Assembly: GCA_009911715.1 (NCBI GenBank)
Contig: CP047880.1
Span: forward strand, 372,001 to 436,000
DNA: 64,000 nt
DNA from: Methanomassiliicoccaceae archaeon DOK
Lineage (GTDB): Archaea > Thermoplasmatota > Thermoplasmata > Methanomassiliicoccales > Methanomethylophilaceae
Reading direction: 5' to 3'
Shown: in pieces, positions 17,462 to 27,147 of the stretch
Numbering within the stretch: the first letter of the stretch is position 1
Layout: the number at the start of each line of letters is the position of its first letter
Made by a program: the position numbers and the translations under genes
The notes under the pieces: model-generated
What the model was told of the DNA's origin: nothing
The model's input: only the letters and a program-made list of their open reading frames with translations
Database searches by the model: none

Positions 17462-18979
17462 TCAGCGACGGTCTTCTCCCGCCCTGTAGACCGTTTTACC
17501 GCGCTTTATCGTCTCGAGCACCCTGACGTCCCTCAGTTCGGAGGGCTCGCACCTCAGCGGGTCGCGGTCCAGGACAATCAGGTCTGCGAAGAAGCTCTCC
17601 CTGATCTCCCCGATCCCGGGCTCGCGGTTCTGTCCGGCGGAGTCCACGGTGACCGCCCTCAGCGCGTCCATGACGCCGATCCTCTCCCCCTCGCCGCGGA
17701 TGTCGCCGTTCTCGGTGACCCTGTTGACGGCGCAGAACATCGAGTCCATCGGCCAGGGCTCCAGAACAGGCTCGTCCTGGTGGATCGTGATCCTCATGCC
17801 CTTAGACAGTGCGGTCCCGCACGGGCTCAGGCGGTCTGCCCTGTCACGGCCGAACAGATCCACGTACAGATCGCCCCAGTACCAGGCGTGCGACACGAAG
17901 AACGACGGCTCCATGCCGATCGCCTTCATCCGGTCCATCAGGTCCGGGGTGAGGAACTGCGCATGGACCATCACAACGTGCTGGCGGAGGTTGGTCTCCT
18001 CCGAGACCTTCTCGGCCTCGTCGACCAGCGCCCTGCAGGCGGCGTCCCCGTTGCAGTGGACAGCAACCTCAAGTCCCAGCTCGGCGGCCTCCCTCAGGTA
18101 CCTGTGCATATCCCCGATCCCCACGGTGGCGCCGCCGTTGTGGCCGTCAAGGTACGGCTCCTCCATCCACGCGGTGCCTCCCTGCGGAGAGCCGTCCAGG
18201 AGGATCTTCACCCCTTTGACCTTCAGATGCCCGTTCCACTCCCCTGCGGGGAACCCGAGCATGTCCATGACCTCCACGCGGTTCGTGGCGTCGACGAACC
18301 CCATGACGTCTATCCAGAAGTCGGGGGATTCCACCAGCGGCTTCACCAGCGGCACCATCTCCCTCTTGATCAGCGCCTCCTGGGCGGTGGTTATCCCGTA
18401 CGAGGCGAAACGCTCCTGCGCCTCCAGCAGCACCCTGTAGACGTCCTCGGGGGACCCGGCGGGGATCCTCTGGATGGCGGAGATGAACGGCCCCTCCTCC
18501 AGACGGTAGGAGTCCAGGCCGAGGGCCTCCATCGCGGCGGAGTTGAAGAGCCCCAGGTGTCCGGACACATGGTGAAGGCACAGGGGCTTGTCGGGACATG
18601 CGGAGTCGAGCTCCTCCAGCGAGGGGTCCCTGCGCTCGGAGAGCTTCGACGGGTCGTAGTCGCGCGCATCCACCCATCCCATGTCGGCGGTCGAATTCGC
18701 CCTGTCCGCCACAAGGCCGAGGAGGGTGTCCATGTCGCGGGCCTCCCTAAGCGACAGCTGCAGGAGTGACATGGCGTAGGCGGCGAAGTGTCCGTGCGCG
18801 TCGACGAATCCTGGCATCAGGGTCCTGCCTCCGAGGTCGCGGACCTCGGCGTCCGGATGGAGCGACCTAAGTCTGTCGGAGCTTCCGATCGCGGCTATCC
18901 TCCCGTCCTCCACGAGGATGGCCTCCGCCTCCGTCTCGTTCATCGTCAGGATGTGTCCGCCCAGGAAGATCGTGCGCAT
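17462..18979 (-). CDS. YtcJ-type metal-dependent amidohydrolase
   Basis: 505-residue member of the amidohydrolase-3 family (YtcJ/NfdA-like). The N-terminal composite domain leads to the metal motif GFVDAHGHF at about residue 57-65, followed by conserved GVKILLDGSP, HCNGDAA, MVHAQFLTP and HQDEPVLEPWPM. The C-terminal ADLIVLDRDPL closes the small beta-sandwich. The family hydrolyses amide or related C-N bonds of varied substrates; none can be named here. Transcribed alone, in the same direction as the downstream-lying FUSC gene, after tRNA-Gly. Confidence 0.87.
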   Translation of the reverse strand: MRTIFLGGHILTMNETEAEAILVEDGRIAAIGSSDRLRSLHPDAEVRDLGGRTLMPGFVDAHGHFAAYAMSLLQLSLREARDMDTLLGLVADRANSTADMGWVDARDYDPSKLSERRDPSLEELDSACPDKPLCLHHVSGHLGLFNSAAMEALGLDSYRLEEGPFISAIQRIPAGSPEDVYRVLLEAQERFASYGITTAQEALIKREMVPLVKPLVESPDFWIDVMGFVDATNRVEVMDMLGFPAGEWNGHLKVKGVKILLDGSPQGGTAWMEEPYLDGHNGGATVGIGDMHRYLREAAELGLEVAVHCNGDAACRALVDEAEKVSEETNLRQHVVMVHAQFLTPDLMDRMKAIGMEPSFFVSHAWYWGDLYVDLFGRDRADRLSPCGTALSKGMRITIHQDEPVLEPWPMDSMFCAVNRVTENGDIRGEGERIGVMDALRAVTVDSAGQNREPGIGEIRESFFADLIVLDRDPLRCEPSELRDVRVLETIKRGKTVYRAGEDRR

Positions 18980-19003
18980 GAGCCGTCATGGGGTTGTGCG
19001 ATG

Positions 19004-20878
19004 TTATAATTGGCGTCCCCTCTTCCCGACCACTCCGAGCAGCGCGGAGTCGCGCAGGTACCCGTTCAGGACGTCGGCGGTCTGGCTGACCAGGTCCGAC
19101 TCCTTCTGATCCAGTCCGGACGTGTCGGGCACCCGGACGTCCGTGCGTGAACCCGGGTCGAACCCCGAGACCATCCCGCGGACAAGGCTCCTGCATTCGG
19201 AGCCGGCCGTGGAAAGGGACCTGGAGACCAGCGCGATGCCCGTCGTCACCCTGTCCTGCCTGGACAGCAGTACGCGGATGGGCAGGTCGGCCCTCTGGGT
19301 CAGGTTGGTCCTGATCTTGGACGACACCGTGGCGGCCTTCAGGATCAGGGCGGTCTCCGTCAGCCTGTCCTGGCGTCCGTCAGCGGATTCCCCGAGGCAC
19401 CGGATCTGTTCCAGGGTGATGCCCAGGTACCTCCTGCAGAGGACGGAGTTCTCGTCGGAGAGGCGGTACGGGAGAATCACCCTGTTGGCGACGCTGGCGA
19501 TCAGCACGCCGGCGAAGATGAACGCGACCCTCTCCGTCAGGATCGTCTCGGGCGGGTTCGTCATTATCGCCGTCAGCAGGGAGGACAGCGTCACGAAGCC
19601 CATCATCACGTCGTACCTCTTGGGCGACACGACAGTGAACACGTAGTTGGAGACGAGCATTATCACGGTCAGAACGGCAAGGTCGCCACCGGCGACGACC
19701 AGGGAGGCTATGGCGGCCAGGATGCCCGCGACCGTCCCGACCAGACGGAGGGCCGCGCGCCTGGCCGTGCCTTCGAGGTAGGGCTGGACCATCGCTATGG
19801 TTGTGAAGGCGAGGGCCTTGGCGTTGTCGTCGCCGGTGTACTGCCAGACGAACGCGCAGAGCGAGAACATGAGCGCCATGCGGAAGGAGAACGTGAACCT
19901 GGCCGAGTCGCGGCGCAGGCTCTCCCTCAGGACCGTCCCGATCCTGAAGGACGCCGGTATGTCCGCCGTGTCGAACCTGTCTGCGGAGGTGCTGAAGGAC
20001 AGCCTCCACAGCTGGTCCCTAAGCAGCCTCAGCGCCGCGCGGGTCTCAGGGTCGGACTCCGGGCGGTCCCTGAGGAACGAATCGATGGAGTCCAGCAGCG
20101 GCTGCATGTCCTCTCCCTTCTGGTACGAGGACATGCGGTTGGCGATGTCCGCGATGCCGTCCAGAACCGCGGGGTCGCGCTCCCTGAGGCTCACCACGGT
20201 TCCCACGACCTGCAGCGAGACCACGATGTCCAGCATCCTGCGGTCGCCGGGCCTGGACAGGAACCTGGACTTGAGCCTCTCGTAGAGGTAGCCGTCCATC
20301 CTGCCGCAGAGCTCGTCCAGCCTGCCCGTGTCGGTCGCCGCGCCGGCCTTCACCGAGACGCACAGCGACGCCACCTCTTCGCATATGGCGGCCATCCCCT
20401 CGCGCTCCCTCCTGCCCTTGGACGCGTAGTGGAACAGGACGTTGAGGCCGACGACGAAGACGGACCCGGCGACGAGTGCCAGCAGCCTCAGGGGGAGGCC
20501 CTCCGCCGTCACGGGGACGGACAGCATGAACGCGTATCCGAGGAGGAACGGGAAGTGCATCGGGGAGTTCAGGTCGTGCATGGCGTAGAAGCACGCCCCG
20601 AAGACGAACGAGAAGTTCAGGACGGCACCCATGTACGGGTTGCCGGTCCACACGGACAGGAAGGAGAACGCCCCCATGGCGAGGGTGCACGCGGTGACCA
20701 CGCCGAGGTTCCACACGGGCCTGACGGACAGGTCCCTGGAGAGCATGGTGAGGGCTAGGACGATGATTATGACGCCGACCAGGTTGTTCTCCGGCCCGAA
20801 GGCGCGGGAGAACCCCGAGACGAAAACGCAGATGAGCACGAAGAACAGGGACTTCCCTGCCAGCGTCCTGGCGTCCAT
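19004..20878 (-). CDS. FUSC-family membrane protein
   Basis: 624-residue protein with two membrane blocks, each of about five to six segments (residues 8-165 and 330-480), separated and followed by helical cytoplasmic regions. This duplicated layout matches the FUSC family (YccS, AaeB and plant aluminium-activated transporters), proposed to export aromatic acids or other anions. The C-terminal third is helical with TALILKAATVSSKIRTNLTQ. Substrate is unknown. It is divergent from hisS with an 83-bp gap that contains promoters for both. Confidence 0.8.
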   Translation of the reverse strand: MDARTLAGKSLFFVLICVFVSGFSRAFGPENNLVGVIIIVLALTMLSRDLSVRPVWNLGVVTACTLAMGAFSFLSVWTGNPYMGAVLNFSFVFGACFYAMHDLNSPMHFPFLLGYAFMLSVPVTAEGLPLRLLALVAGSVFVVGLNVLFHYASKGRREREGMAAICEEVASLCVSVKAGAATDTGRLDELCGRMDGYLYERLKSRFLSRPGDRRMLDIVVSLQVVGTVVSLRERDPAVLDGIADIANRMSSYQKGEDMQPLLDSIDSFLRDRPESDPETRAALRLLRDQLWRLSFSTSADRFDTADIPASFRIGTVLRESLRRDSARFTFSFRMALMFSLCAFVWQYTGDDNAKALAFTTIAMVQPYLEGTARRAALRLVGTVAGILAAIASLVVAGGDLAVLTVIMLVSNYVFTVVSPKRYDVMMGFVTLSSLLTAIMTNPPETILTERVAFIFAGVLIASVANRVILPYRLSDENSVLCRRYLGITLEQIRCLGESADGRQDRLTETALILKAATVSSKIRTNLTQRADLPIRVLLSRQDRVTTGIALVSRSLSTAGSECRSLVRGMVSGFDPGSRTDVRVPDTSGLDQKESDLVSQTADVLNGYLRDSALLGVVGKRGRQL

Positions 20879-20961
20879 GACATGTTATCGCGTCCGCGCG
20901 TATATGACTGGTCGCATGCGCGCGGACAAGGATTATATGCGTCCTGTCCATCGCAACCTCC

Positions 20962-22212
20962 ATGATTCAGTGTCCGCGCGGTACGAGGGACTTCCTCCCC
21001 GATGAGTTGGAGAAACGCAGGTTCTACGAGAACAGGCTCAGGCATACCGCGAGGACGTTCGGCTTCAGGGAGGTGGAGACCCCCATCTTCGAGGACGCGG
21101 AGCTCTTCATCCTGAGGTCCGGGCCCAACGTGCTGAAGGAGCTCTACGCCTTCGAGGACAAGGGCGGCAGGCAGATCGCCCTCCGTCCCGAGATGACCGC
21201 GCCGGTCGTCAGGATGTTCGTCAACAACATGAGCAACGAGCCCAAGCCCATCAAGGTGTTCTACTTCGGGCAGTGCTTCAGGTACGAGAGGCCCCAGAGC
21301 GGGAGGTACAGGGAGTTCTTCCAGTTCGGTGCCGAGATCATCGGCAGCGCCACGCCCGAGACGGACGCCGAGGCGATCGCGCTCGCCTACGCGATGATCG
21401 GGCAGATCGGCGTGAAGAACTACCGCATCCGCATCGGCCACATCGGGGTCCTCAGGCAGAGGATCGCCGACGCCGGCGTCCCGGCGGAGAGGACCGCGGA
21501 GGTCCTCCAGAAGCTCGACAAGAAGCTCTACGACGAGGCGAGGCCGCTCATGGAGGACATGGGCGTGAAGGCCGAGGACATCGACGACATCTTCTCGCTG
21601 ACGGAGACCGTCGGCGGCGTGGAGGTCCTGGACAGGGTCCCGGGAGAGGCCGGGGACTGGCTCAGGCAGGTCGTCGCGTACCTGAAGGTCATGGGAGTCG
21701 AGGACCTGGAGATCGACCTGGGCGTCGTCAGGGGCTTGGACTACTACACCGGCATGGTCTTCGAGGCAGAGGCACCCGCGCTTGGCGCGGAGAAGCAGAT
21801 CTGCGGAGGCGGCTCGTACACCCTGTCCGAGCTCTTCGGAGGGGAGAAGGTATTCTCCACCGGATTCGCCATAGGGTTCGACAGGATCCTGCTGGCACTC
21901 GAGAAGGAGGGCAGCTCCTACGACCCCGAGGGAATCGACGCCTACGTGGTGCCGGTCACCGAGGGCATGAGGGTCAAGGCCGCCGAGGTCACAGCCATGC
22001 TGAGGGCCTCCGGCGTCTCCGCAGACATGGACATCATGGGCAGGAAGATGGCCAAGGCGCTGAAGTTCGCGTCGTCGGCCAAGGCAAGGTACGCCGTCAT
22101 CGTGGGCGAGAAGGAGATGGAGCAGGACTCCGTCACCCTCAGGGACATGTCCACGGGGGAGCAGACCATTGTGAAGGTGGCGGAGTTCTGCGGGAAGATC
22201 AGAGGTTGCTGA
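20962..22212 (+). CDS. hisS: Histidyl-tRNA synthetase
   Basis: 416-residue class II synthetase. Characteristic segments are CPRGTRDFLPDE at the N-terminus, ALRPEMTAPVVR (motif 2 loop approach), FRYERPQSGRYREF, the histidine-binding RGLDYYTG and CGGGSYTLSELFGG, and a motif-3 region GFAIGFDRILLAL. The anticodon domain fills the last 90 residues. A TATA-like GATTATATGC is centred about 26 bp before ATG 20962, so the mRNA is probably leaderless. tRNA-His is also in the window, 8 kb away. Confidence 0.96.
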   Translation: MIQCPRGTRDFLPDELEKRRFYENRLRHTARTFGFREVETPIFEDAELFILRSGPNVLKELYAFEDKGGRQIALRPEMTAPVVRMFVNNMSNEPKPIKVFYFGQCFRYERPQSGRYREFFQFGAEIIGSATPETDAEAIALAYAMIGQIGVKNYRIRIGHIGVLRQRIADAGVPAERTAEVLQKLDKKLYDEARPLMEDMGVKAEDIDDIFSLTETVGGVEVLDRVPGEAGDWLRQVVAYLKVMGVEDLEIDLGVVRGLDYYTGMVFEAEAPALGAEKQICGGGSYTLSELFGGEKVFSTGFAIGFDRILLALEKEGSSYDPEGIDAYVVPVTEGMRVKAAEVTAMLRASGVSADMDIMGRKMAKALKFASSAKARYAVIVGEKEMEQDSVTLRDMSTGEQTIVKVAEFCGKIRGC

Positions 22213-22216
22213 TCGT

Positions 22217-23017
22217 TTAACTAGTCGCAGCACTGTATGTCGTACTTCCACAACGTATCTCCGAGATAGTGTTGTTGGCGATAGTCAGTATTGGATCGTT
22301 GTACATCTCATCGGATTCGACAGTGAAGCTTGTGCTTCCAGAACTGAGGTTCAGAGGAATCTTGGATTCGTTGCCGATATAGTATGCGTTTCCGCTTGTG
22401 GATGGGACAGTCACCTCGTAAAGGTAGTTGCCGTTTGTAGACGAGCTAATACATGAAATCGTGGCATGACTGTTGTTGGCGGATGTGAATGTCGATGATG
22501 GGATATCCGGATCGTTATATGTGCCGACTGAGAAATCAGCACTCGTAATACTGATCCTTTCTCCCCCAATGTTGACAGAGTATGCCAGTCCGCCGAGGAT
22601 TATTGTAACGGAAATGTCGTTGCCATTTTCTGTTGTGCTGTAACGAGTAGCAGACGTGTTTCCTAATCCAGGTACGTTGACTGTAATGGATTCAGTCTTT
22701 ACGTCATCTGGAACTTCCCCGATACTAAATTCATGAGGAGATATCACGTTGCTACTTCCAGATAGTCCTGCTATTGTTCTTTGATAATATTCTCCATCAT
22801 AGTAGCCGACAATCTCATAGGATTCACTCAATATGCTTGTACCACTCATTTCTACGGAATATGTGTACGTTGATCCAGGCAGGGCGTACCCGTCCGTCGT
22901 CAGTACCGTCCGATCGAGCGCCACATACACCGCAGTTCCGGCAAGTGCGATGACGGCGACCAGCATCACGACGATCAGTGAGGACGCCCCTTTTCTGGAG
23001 TTCTCTCCGAATCTCAT
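22217..23017 (-). CDS. Secreted or membrane-tethered protein of unknown function
   Basis: 266-residue protein with one N-terminal hydrophobic segment (residues 13-33, LIVVMLVAVIALAGTAVYVAL) and an otherwise beta-rich, Ser/Thr/Asn-rich extracellular part with several N-glycosylation-type sites. No C-terminal anchor is present. Base composition is more AT-rich than hisS beside it, suggesting later acquisition. I do not recognise a domain. It opens the cell-surface region that extends to 31.5 kb. Confidence 0.72.
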   Translation of the reverse strand: MRFGENSRKGASSLIVVMLVAVIALAGTAVYVALDRTVLTTDGYALPGSTYTYSVEMSGTSILSESYEIVGYYDGEYYQRTIAGLSGSSNVISPHEFSIGEVPDDVKTESITVNVPGLGNTSATRYSTTENGNDISVTIILGGLAYSVNIGGERISITSADFSVGTYNDPDIPSSTFTSANNSHATISCISSSTNGNYLYEVTVPSTSGNAYYIGNESKIPLNLSSGSTSFTVESDEMYNDPILTIANNTISEIRCGSTTYSAATS

Positions 23018-23226
23018 TCGTTACACCTAATCCCAAGGAACAGAAAGTACGATGATAAGCCTTGCCATCGCGCCGGTGCCTTCCGAACACGTCTCGAAGT
23101 GTCACCGATTTCCAGATATCTGGCACAGGCAACTTCCACAGGTGTGTCCAGATACAGACACGGTATGTAGCCATTATCGCCATACTAAGACATTAATAGG
23201 TACATGCTCATGCGCGCGCGATTAAA

Positions 23227-23859
23227 ATGTCACTACTGCTAGCCGAGGGGGAGCAGGTGGTCCGCAAGTACAGATGTGCGGTCGTGGACTACAAGTCCTC
23301 CGACAACAGCCTTGATGCGACCGGCCTCGTCAAGAAGAGGCCGGACACGGACGGCCTCGTGGTCGTCACGAACAAGAGGGTCCTGTACTACGCGGAGGCC
23401 GCGGCGCCCTCCAAAGGGTCCAACACCCCCGCGATGCATCTCCAGGAGGCGTTCATCGACAGGATCACCTCCACGGAGTTCATCCAGGCGGACGCCAAGA
23501 AGAGCGTCGTGCTTCCTCTGGCGCTCATGATCATCGGCCTTCTGGTCTCAATTTACGCAATCCTCGACGACATGGAGTACATGTACCTCGTGCCCGGGGT
23601 CATCGTCCTGGTCTTCGGCGTTCTGTTCCTGGTCCTCGCTATGAGGGGCGTCGACCAGCTCATGATGATGAAGATCAACACCGTCGCGTCAGAGACCGGC
23701 ATCCACGTGTCCGGCATGAGCCGCAGGGAGGAGCAGGCGCTGTCCTTCTACATGATGCCCACCCCCGAGTTCAAGGAGATGGCGTCCGAGATCGGAGCGC
23801 TCATCATCGACCTCCAGACCAATGGGGACGCCTGCATCGCCAAGTGGACTTCCGAGTGA
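23227..23859 (+). CDS. PH-like membrane protein, short paralogue
   Basis: 210-residue protein. An N-terminal soluble domain with a bacterial-PH-like pattern (EGEQVVRKYRCAVVDY, then DGLVVVTNKRVLYYAEA) is followed by two membrane helices at about residues 92-113 and 117-139 and by a cytoplasmic tail ending in FKEMASEIGALIIDLQ. The same three-part layout occurs in the next gene, so this is a tandem duplication. Function unknown; a membrane-stress or lipid-sensing role is only a guess. The TATA-like ATTAATAGG lies about 32 bp upstream. Confidence 0.75.
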   Translation: MSLLLAEGEQVVRKYRCAVVDYKSSDNSLDATGLVKKRPDTDGLVVVTNKRVLYYAEAAAPSKGSNTPAMHLQEAFIDRITSTEFIQADAKKSVVLPLALMIIGLLVSIYAILDDMEYMYLVPGVIVLVFGVLFLVLAMRGVDQLMMMKINTVASETGIHVSGMSRREEQALSFYMMPTPEFKEMASEIGALIIDLQTNGDACIAKWTSE

Positions 23860-23868
23860 GGGGGTCGA

Positions 23869-24771
23869 ATGGCTGAGCTAAGACTCGCCGATGGCGAGGA
23901 GGTCGTGAGGCAGTACAGCTGCACGGCCGTCGACAACTGCGCCGTGTTCGCCGGGACGGTCATCCCGAAGGGCTCCAGGAAGAAGAGGGAGTCCAGGGGC
24001 ACCATCACGGTCACGAACAGGCGCGTGATATACGACATGGAGGCCTCCGGGAGGAGGCAGCCCAGCTCTATCCATCAGGAGACCAGCATCGACAGCATTT
24101 CGTCCATGTCGTCCATCATGGCGAAGTTCGGCAGGGACGTCAGAGTTCCGGTCCTGATGGTAATCGTCGGGTTCATACTGATCTTCGCACCCTATGTGTG
24201 GGCCGTCGAGACAGACGCGCTGGCCACCGACGGGGATTATGAGACTGGATACAATGTCGGAGTGGAGCTCGGATACTACACCGAGTTCATGAGCGCCCTA
24301 ACAGAAGGCAGGGATGTCACGATTCCCTCGGGATACGTTCCACCGACGATGGACCAGTTCGGTTCCTCCGAGTATCAGAGGGGGTATCTGAGCGGACACA
24401 TCGCAGGTGTGGCAGAAGCCGTCTCGGACATAGGGCAGGGGGATGAATTTTCCGTGCCTTCCGACCTGATGATACACAACTCCATGTCCGCACTTATTCT
24501 GGTCTCGGCTGCTGTCGGGGCGGGGGTCTTCATTCTCGGTTCGGTTCTCTACATGATCTCATGCAGAACCAAGGACTGGGTCCATATCAGGATTGGATCA
24601 GGTGGTTCGGCGGGGGTCTTCATCACTTCTCTTTCGAACGGCCCAGACAGGATCGGCATCGGGCCGTCCGTTGCCAACACGGACTACGTCCAGATGATTG
24701 AGGAGATCGGTGCTCTGATTACTGATTCCAAGAGAAGTCTTACTAAAGCAACATCAGGAGGTCTGAGATGA
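23869..24771 (+). CDS. PH-like membrane protein, long paralogue with ectodomain
   Basis: 300-residue paralogue of the preceding gene. It has the same N-terminal PH-like block (DGEEVVRQYSCTAVDN, then GTITVTNRRVIYDMEA) and the same end (VQMIEEIGALITDSK). Between its two membrane helices (about residues 98-117 and 212-235) lies an inserted stretch of roughly 90 residues, presumably extracellular, with an internally repetitive G-Y pattern (YETGYNVGVELGYY, YQRGYLSGHIAG). GAGGGGG precedes ATG 23869. Its stop overlaps the start of the adhesin gene by ATGA, so the three genes form one operon. Confidence 0.75.
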   Translation: MAELRLADGEEVVRQYSCTAVDNCAVFAGTVIPKGSRKKRESRGTITVTNRRVIYDMEASGRRQPSSIHQETSIDSISSMSSIMAKFGRDVRVPVLMVIVGFILIFAPYVWAVETDALATDGDYETGYNVGVELGYYTEFMSALTEGRDVTIPSGYVPPTMDQFGSSEYQRGYLSGHIAGVAEAVSDIGQGDEFSVPSDLMIHNSMSALILVSAAVGAGVFILGSVLYMISCRTKDWVHIRIGSGGSAGVFITSLSNGPDRIGIGPSVANTDYVQMIEEIGALITDSKRSLTKATSGGLR

Positions 24772-27029
24772 ATTCGAAAGCAATCCTGTTGACTGTTTTG
24801 CTCATGGTTGCTATCGTGGGTGGAGTGTCCGTATTCGAAGATAGCTCTCTCGATGCTACTCAAACAACGGGAGATGGTCCGACAAATGGGTATACATCTG
24901 GCGATGATACACCTACCACCGAGCCAACGGTTGTTTCTGCTAAAGGAAAGACTTCAGCCGGATCATCTGCCGCCTCATGGAGCTATAATTGTGAGAGTCA
25001 TACACTCACGATTACAGTCTCTCAAACAACCAACCAGATATCCGCGCTCGATTCTGATAGCTCTACGTCATGGGGAAGTTGGACACTCGAGTCCGCAACA
25101 TTATCAAATGATGACAAAAGAACAAGTGGTTATTATCCAGATGACATCTTCGACACAACCGGATTCACCCTGGTTATAACAGGAGGGGATCCAAACATAT
25201 CCGCTAACGCATTCAAAAACGCAAAGGTTACAACAGTTTCGTTCAATTCTTCTTCGACCAACGTGTCGATAGAGGCGGACTCGTTCAACGGTTGTTCCAC
25301 CCTAGCTACAGTCGATCTGAAGAACGTCACGTCGGTCGGAGCCAATGCGTTCAAGGACTGTTCCGAATTGAAGACGATATCGAACATTGCATCGCCGACG
25401 ATAGGTGACTATGCGTTCCAGAACTGCAAGGAGCTGATATCCGTTAATCTCGTCTCGGCTACACTCGGTGACGGGAAGACAGTGTTCGCCGGATGTGAGA
25501 AACTCACGAAGTTCGAGGTCTCCAGCACATCCTCATACAAGGTCGACAGCGCGGGACACATCCTGTACGATTCGGGAGAGACAACAGTCGTTGCATACAC
25601 TCCGGGACACACACCCACAGGCGTCGTGGTGCTGCCGTCTACCGTCAGGACGGTCAACATGGGGACCGAGAACGTCGTCTATGTCATCGATCTGCTGAAG
25701 ACATCAGGTGACGTGACCTTCAACAAGCTGGATTCTGGAACGAAGGCGACCGCCATCTCGTATTCTTCCCAAGGGATGTCATCGGTCACCCCATCATACG
25801 CCAACGGAACGTTCACACTCAGGTACACGCTGTATTCCGGATGGGCGGTCACCGAGAGCTGCATGGATGATGGGGGCGCCGGTGCGACCATCGCAACCGA
25901 CGGAAAAAGCATCCAGATGAAGGTGACTGCAGGCAGCTCGTACAAGCTGCTTCCCATGGGAGTCGTCAAGGTGACAGCGGACAGCGTGCAGGATCTCAAG
26001 GAGATGGACGGATGGCTCGTGGACTGCCAGCTGGACATGTTCAACGAGGAGGACGGCATTCTCACCAACGTCGACCTCAGTGCAAGGATCACGGGATACA
26101 GCGATTCCGGTTCCGGAGTCGCCACGGTCGGTGATACGATGTACTTCCACGGAATGGCCTGCGATGTTACCGGATTCAATCCAGGGAAATACACGGCATT
26201 GAAGGAACTCACAGTGACGGACGATCTGAGCATACCTTCGGGGATATTCGAGAATTGTTCGAAACTAACGAAGGTGACGATGGACAGTGTCACAGAACTC
26301 AACGACAGCGTCTTCAGATACTGCGTCAGTCTCTCGGAGGTCAGCATGGACTCATGCACCTCCATAGGCGACTACGCCTTCGAAGGGTGCAACGCCCTCA
26401 GCAAGATAACCCTGGGCGCCAACAAGGTCGATTTCGGAAGAGGGGTGTTCAACAACTGTCCACAACTGGATATGCTCGCGGTCGGCAACGATACGGAGAT
26501 AACCGGAAACCCCGGTTTGTTCATCGTTCATCTCGATGACAGCATGTCCGTCAGCCTGTACGACGACAATCTGGTCATCACGGGCCTGTCCAACGTTCTG
26601 ATGTACTCCGACAGCAAGAGCGGGGAGAAGGTCGAGGCGAGGACTTCCGCCGACGGTTGGTCCACAGTCTATGTTGGAGACATGGACGAGATCTATCTCT
26701 CCAAAGGAACCGCCAGCAGGTCTGACGGCTACATGATCGTTTTCGACACACAGATCGGTGTGAAGACGGACAGCATATTGGTCACCGGAAGCGGCGGTGT
26801 AGACCTTCCAACCCCACACAAGGACGGATACAAGTTCAGGGGTTGGTCGACGGACTCCGAGAACTTCGTCGAATTCGATGACGGTTCAGGTGTGAGGAGC
26901 AGCCAGATTCTGTACGGATTCTGGGAGAAGGAAGTCTCGCCAGACAACATCTCCATCTATGTGCTGGCGGCATTCGCAGTGGCTGTAATAGCGACCGTGC
27001 TTGTGCTGTTCGTCAACAGTCGCCGTTGA
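24768..27029 (+). CDS. BspA-like leucine-rich-repeat surface adhesin
   Basis: 753-residue surface protein. An N-terminal signal segment (residues 5-24) is followed by a Thr/Ser-rich region, a first set of BspA-type leucine-rich repeats (SIEADSFNGCSTLATVDL, ANAFKDCSELKTI, DYAFQNCKELISV), a middle domain, and a second LRR set (SGIFENCSKLTKVTM, DYAFEGCNALSKI). Near the C-terminus is a Listeria-Bacteroides repeat (HKDGYKFRGWST) and a final membrane helix with the positive end NSRR. Such proteins mediate binding to other cells or host mucus in gut-dwelling methanogens. The gene overlaps its upstream neighbour by four bases. Confidence 0.88.
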   Translation: MNSKAILLTVLLMVAIVGGVSVFEDSSLDATQTTGDGPTNGYTSGDDTPTTEPTVVSAKGKTSAGSSAASWSYNCESHTLTITVSQTTNQISALDSDSSTSWGSWTLESATLSNDDKRTSGYYPDDIFDTTGFTLVITGGDPNISANAFKNAKVTTVSFNSSSTNVSIEADSFNGCSTLATVDLKNVTSVGANAFKDCSELKTISNIASPTIGDYAFQNCKELISVNLVSATLGDGKTVFAGCEKLTKFEVSSTSSYKVDSAGHILYDSGETTVVAYTPGHTPTGVVVLPSTVRTVNMGTENVVYVIDLLKTSGDVTFNKLDSGTKATAISYSSQGMSSVTPSYANGTFTLRYTLYSGWAVTESCMDDGGAGATIATDGKSIQMKVTAGSSYKLLPMGVVKVTADSVQDLKEMDGWLVDCQLDMFNEEDGILTNVDLSARITGYSDSGSGVATVGDTMYFHGMACDVTGFNPGKYTALKELTVTDDLSIPSGIFENCSKLTKVTMDSVTELNDSVFRYCVSLSEVSMDSCTSIGDYAFEGCNALSKITLGANKVDFGRGVFNNCPQLDMLAVGNDTEITGNPGLFIVHLDDSMSVSLYDDNLVITGLSNVLMYSDSKSGEKVEARTSADGWSTVYVGDMDEIYLSKGTASRSDGYMIVFDTQIGVKTDSILVTGSGGVDLPTPHKDGYKFRGWSTDSENFVEFDDGSGVRSSQILYGFWEKEVSPDNISIYVLAAFAVAVIATVLVLFVNSRR

Positions 27030-27040
27030 AAACACCTTAC

Positions 27041-27065
27041 GTGCCTTCGGGCACGATTCCTTTTT
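27041..27065 (+). terminator. UUCG-loop hairpin after the adhesin gene
   Basis: CGTGCC-TTCG-GGCACG at 27041-27056 followed by ATTCCTTTTT. Same design as the hairpin behind porB. Confidence 0.65.
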
Positions 27066-27124
27066 CCAATGTTCTGTGACATTGGATTCGGTCTTGCTGG
27101 TTCAATTGTTCTGAAAGGTAAGGT

Positions 27125-27140
27125 GAGGGGTCGCCCCCTC
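27125..27140 (-). terminator. Hairpin at the end of the minus-strand surface operon
   Basis: GAGGGG-TCG-CCCCCTC, a six-pair stem seven bases beyond the stop of the gene ending at 27148 on the minus strand. No clear T run follows, so the role is tentative. Confidence 0.4.
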
Positions 27141-27147
27141 GTTTGAA

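Noticed and set aside
25200-26460. Possible nucleotide repeat array in the adhesin gene
   Set aside because: The periodicity is that of leucine-rich repeats at the protein level; units are diverged and there are no CRISPR-type identical repeats.
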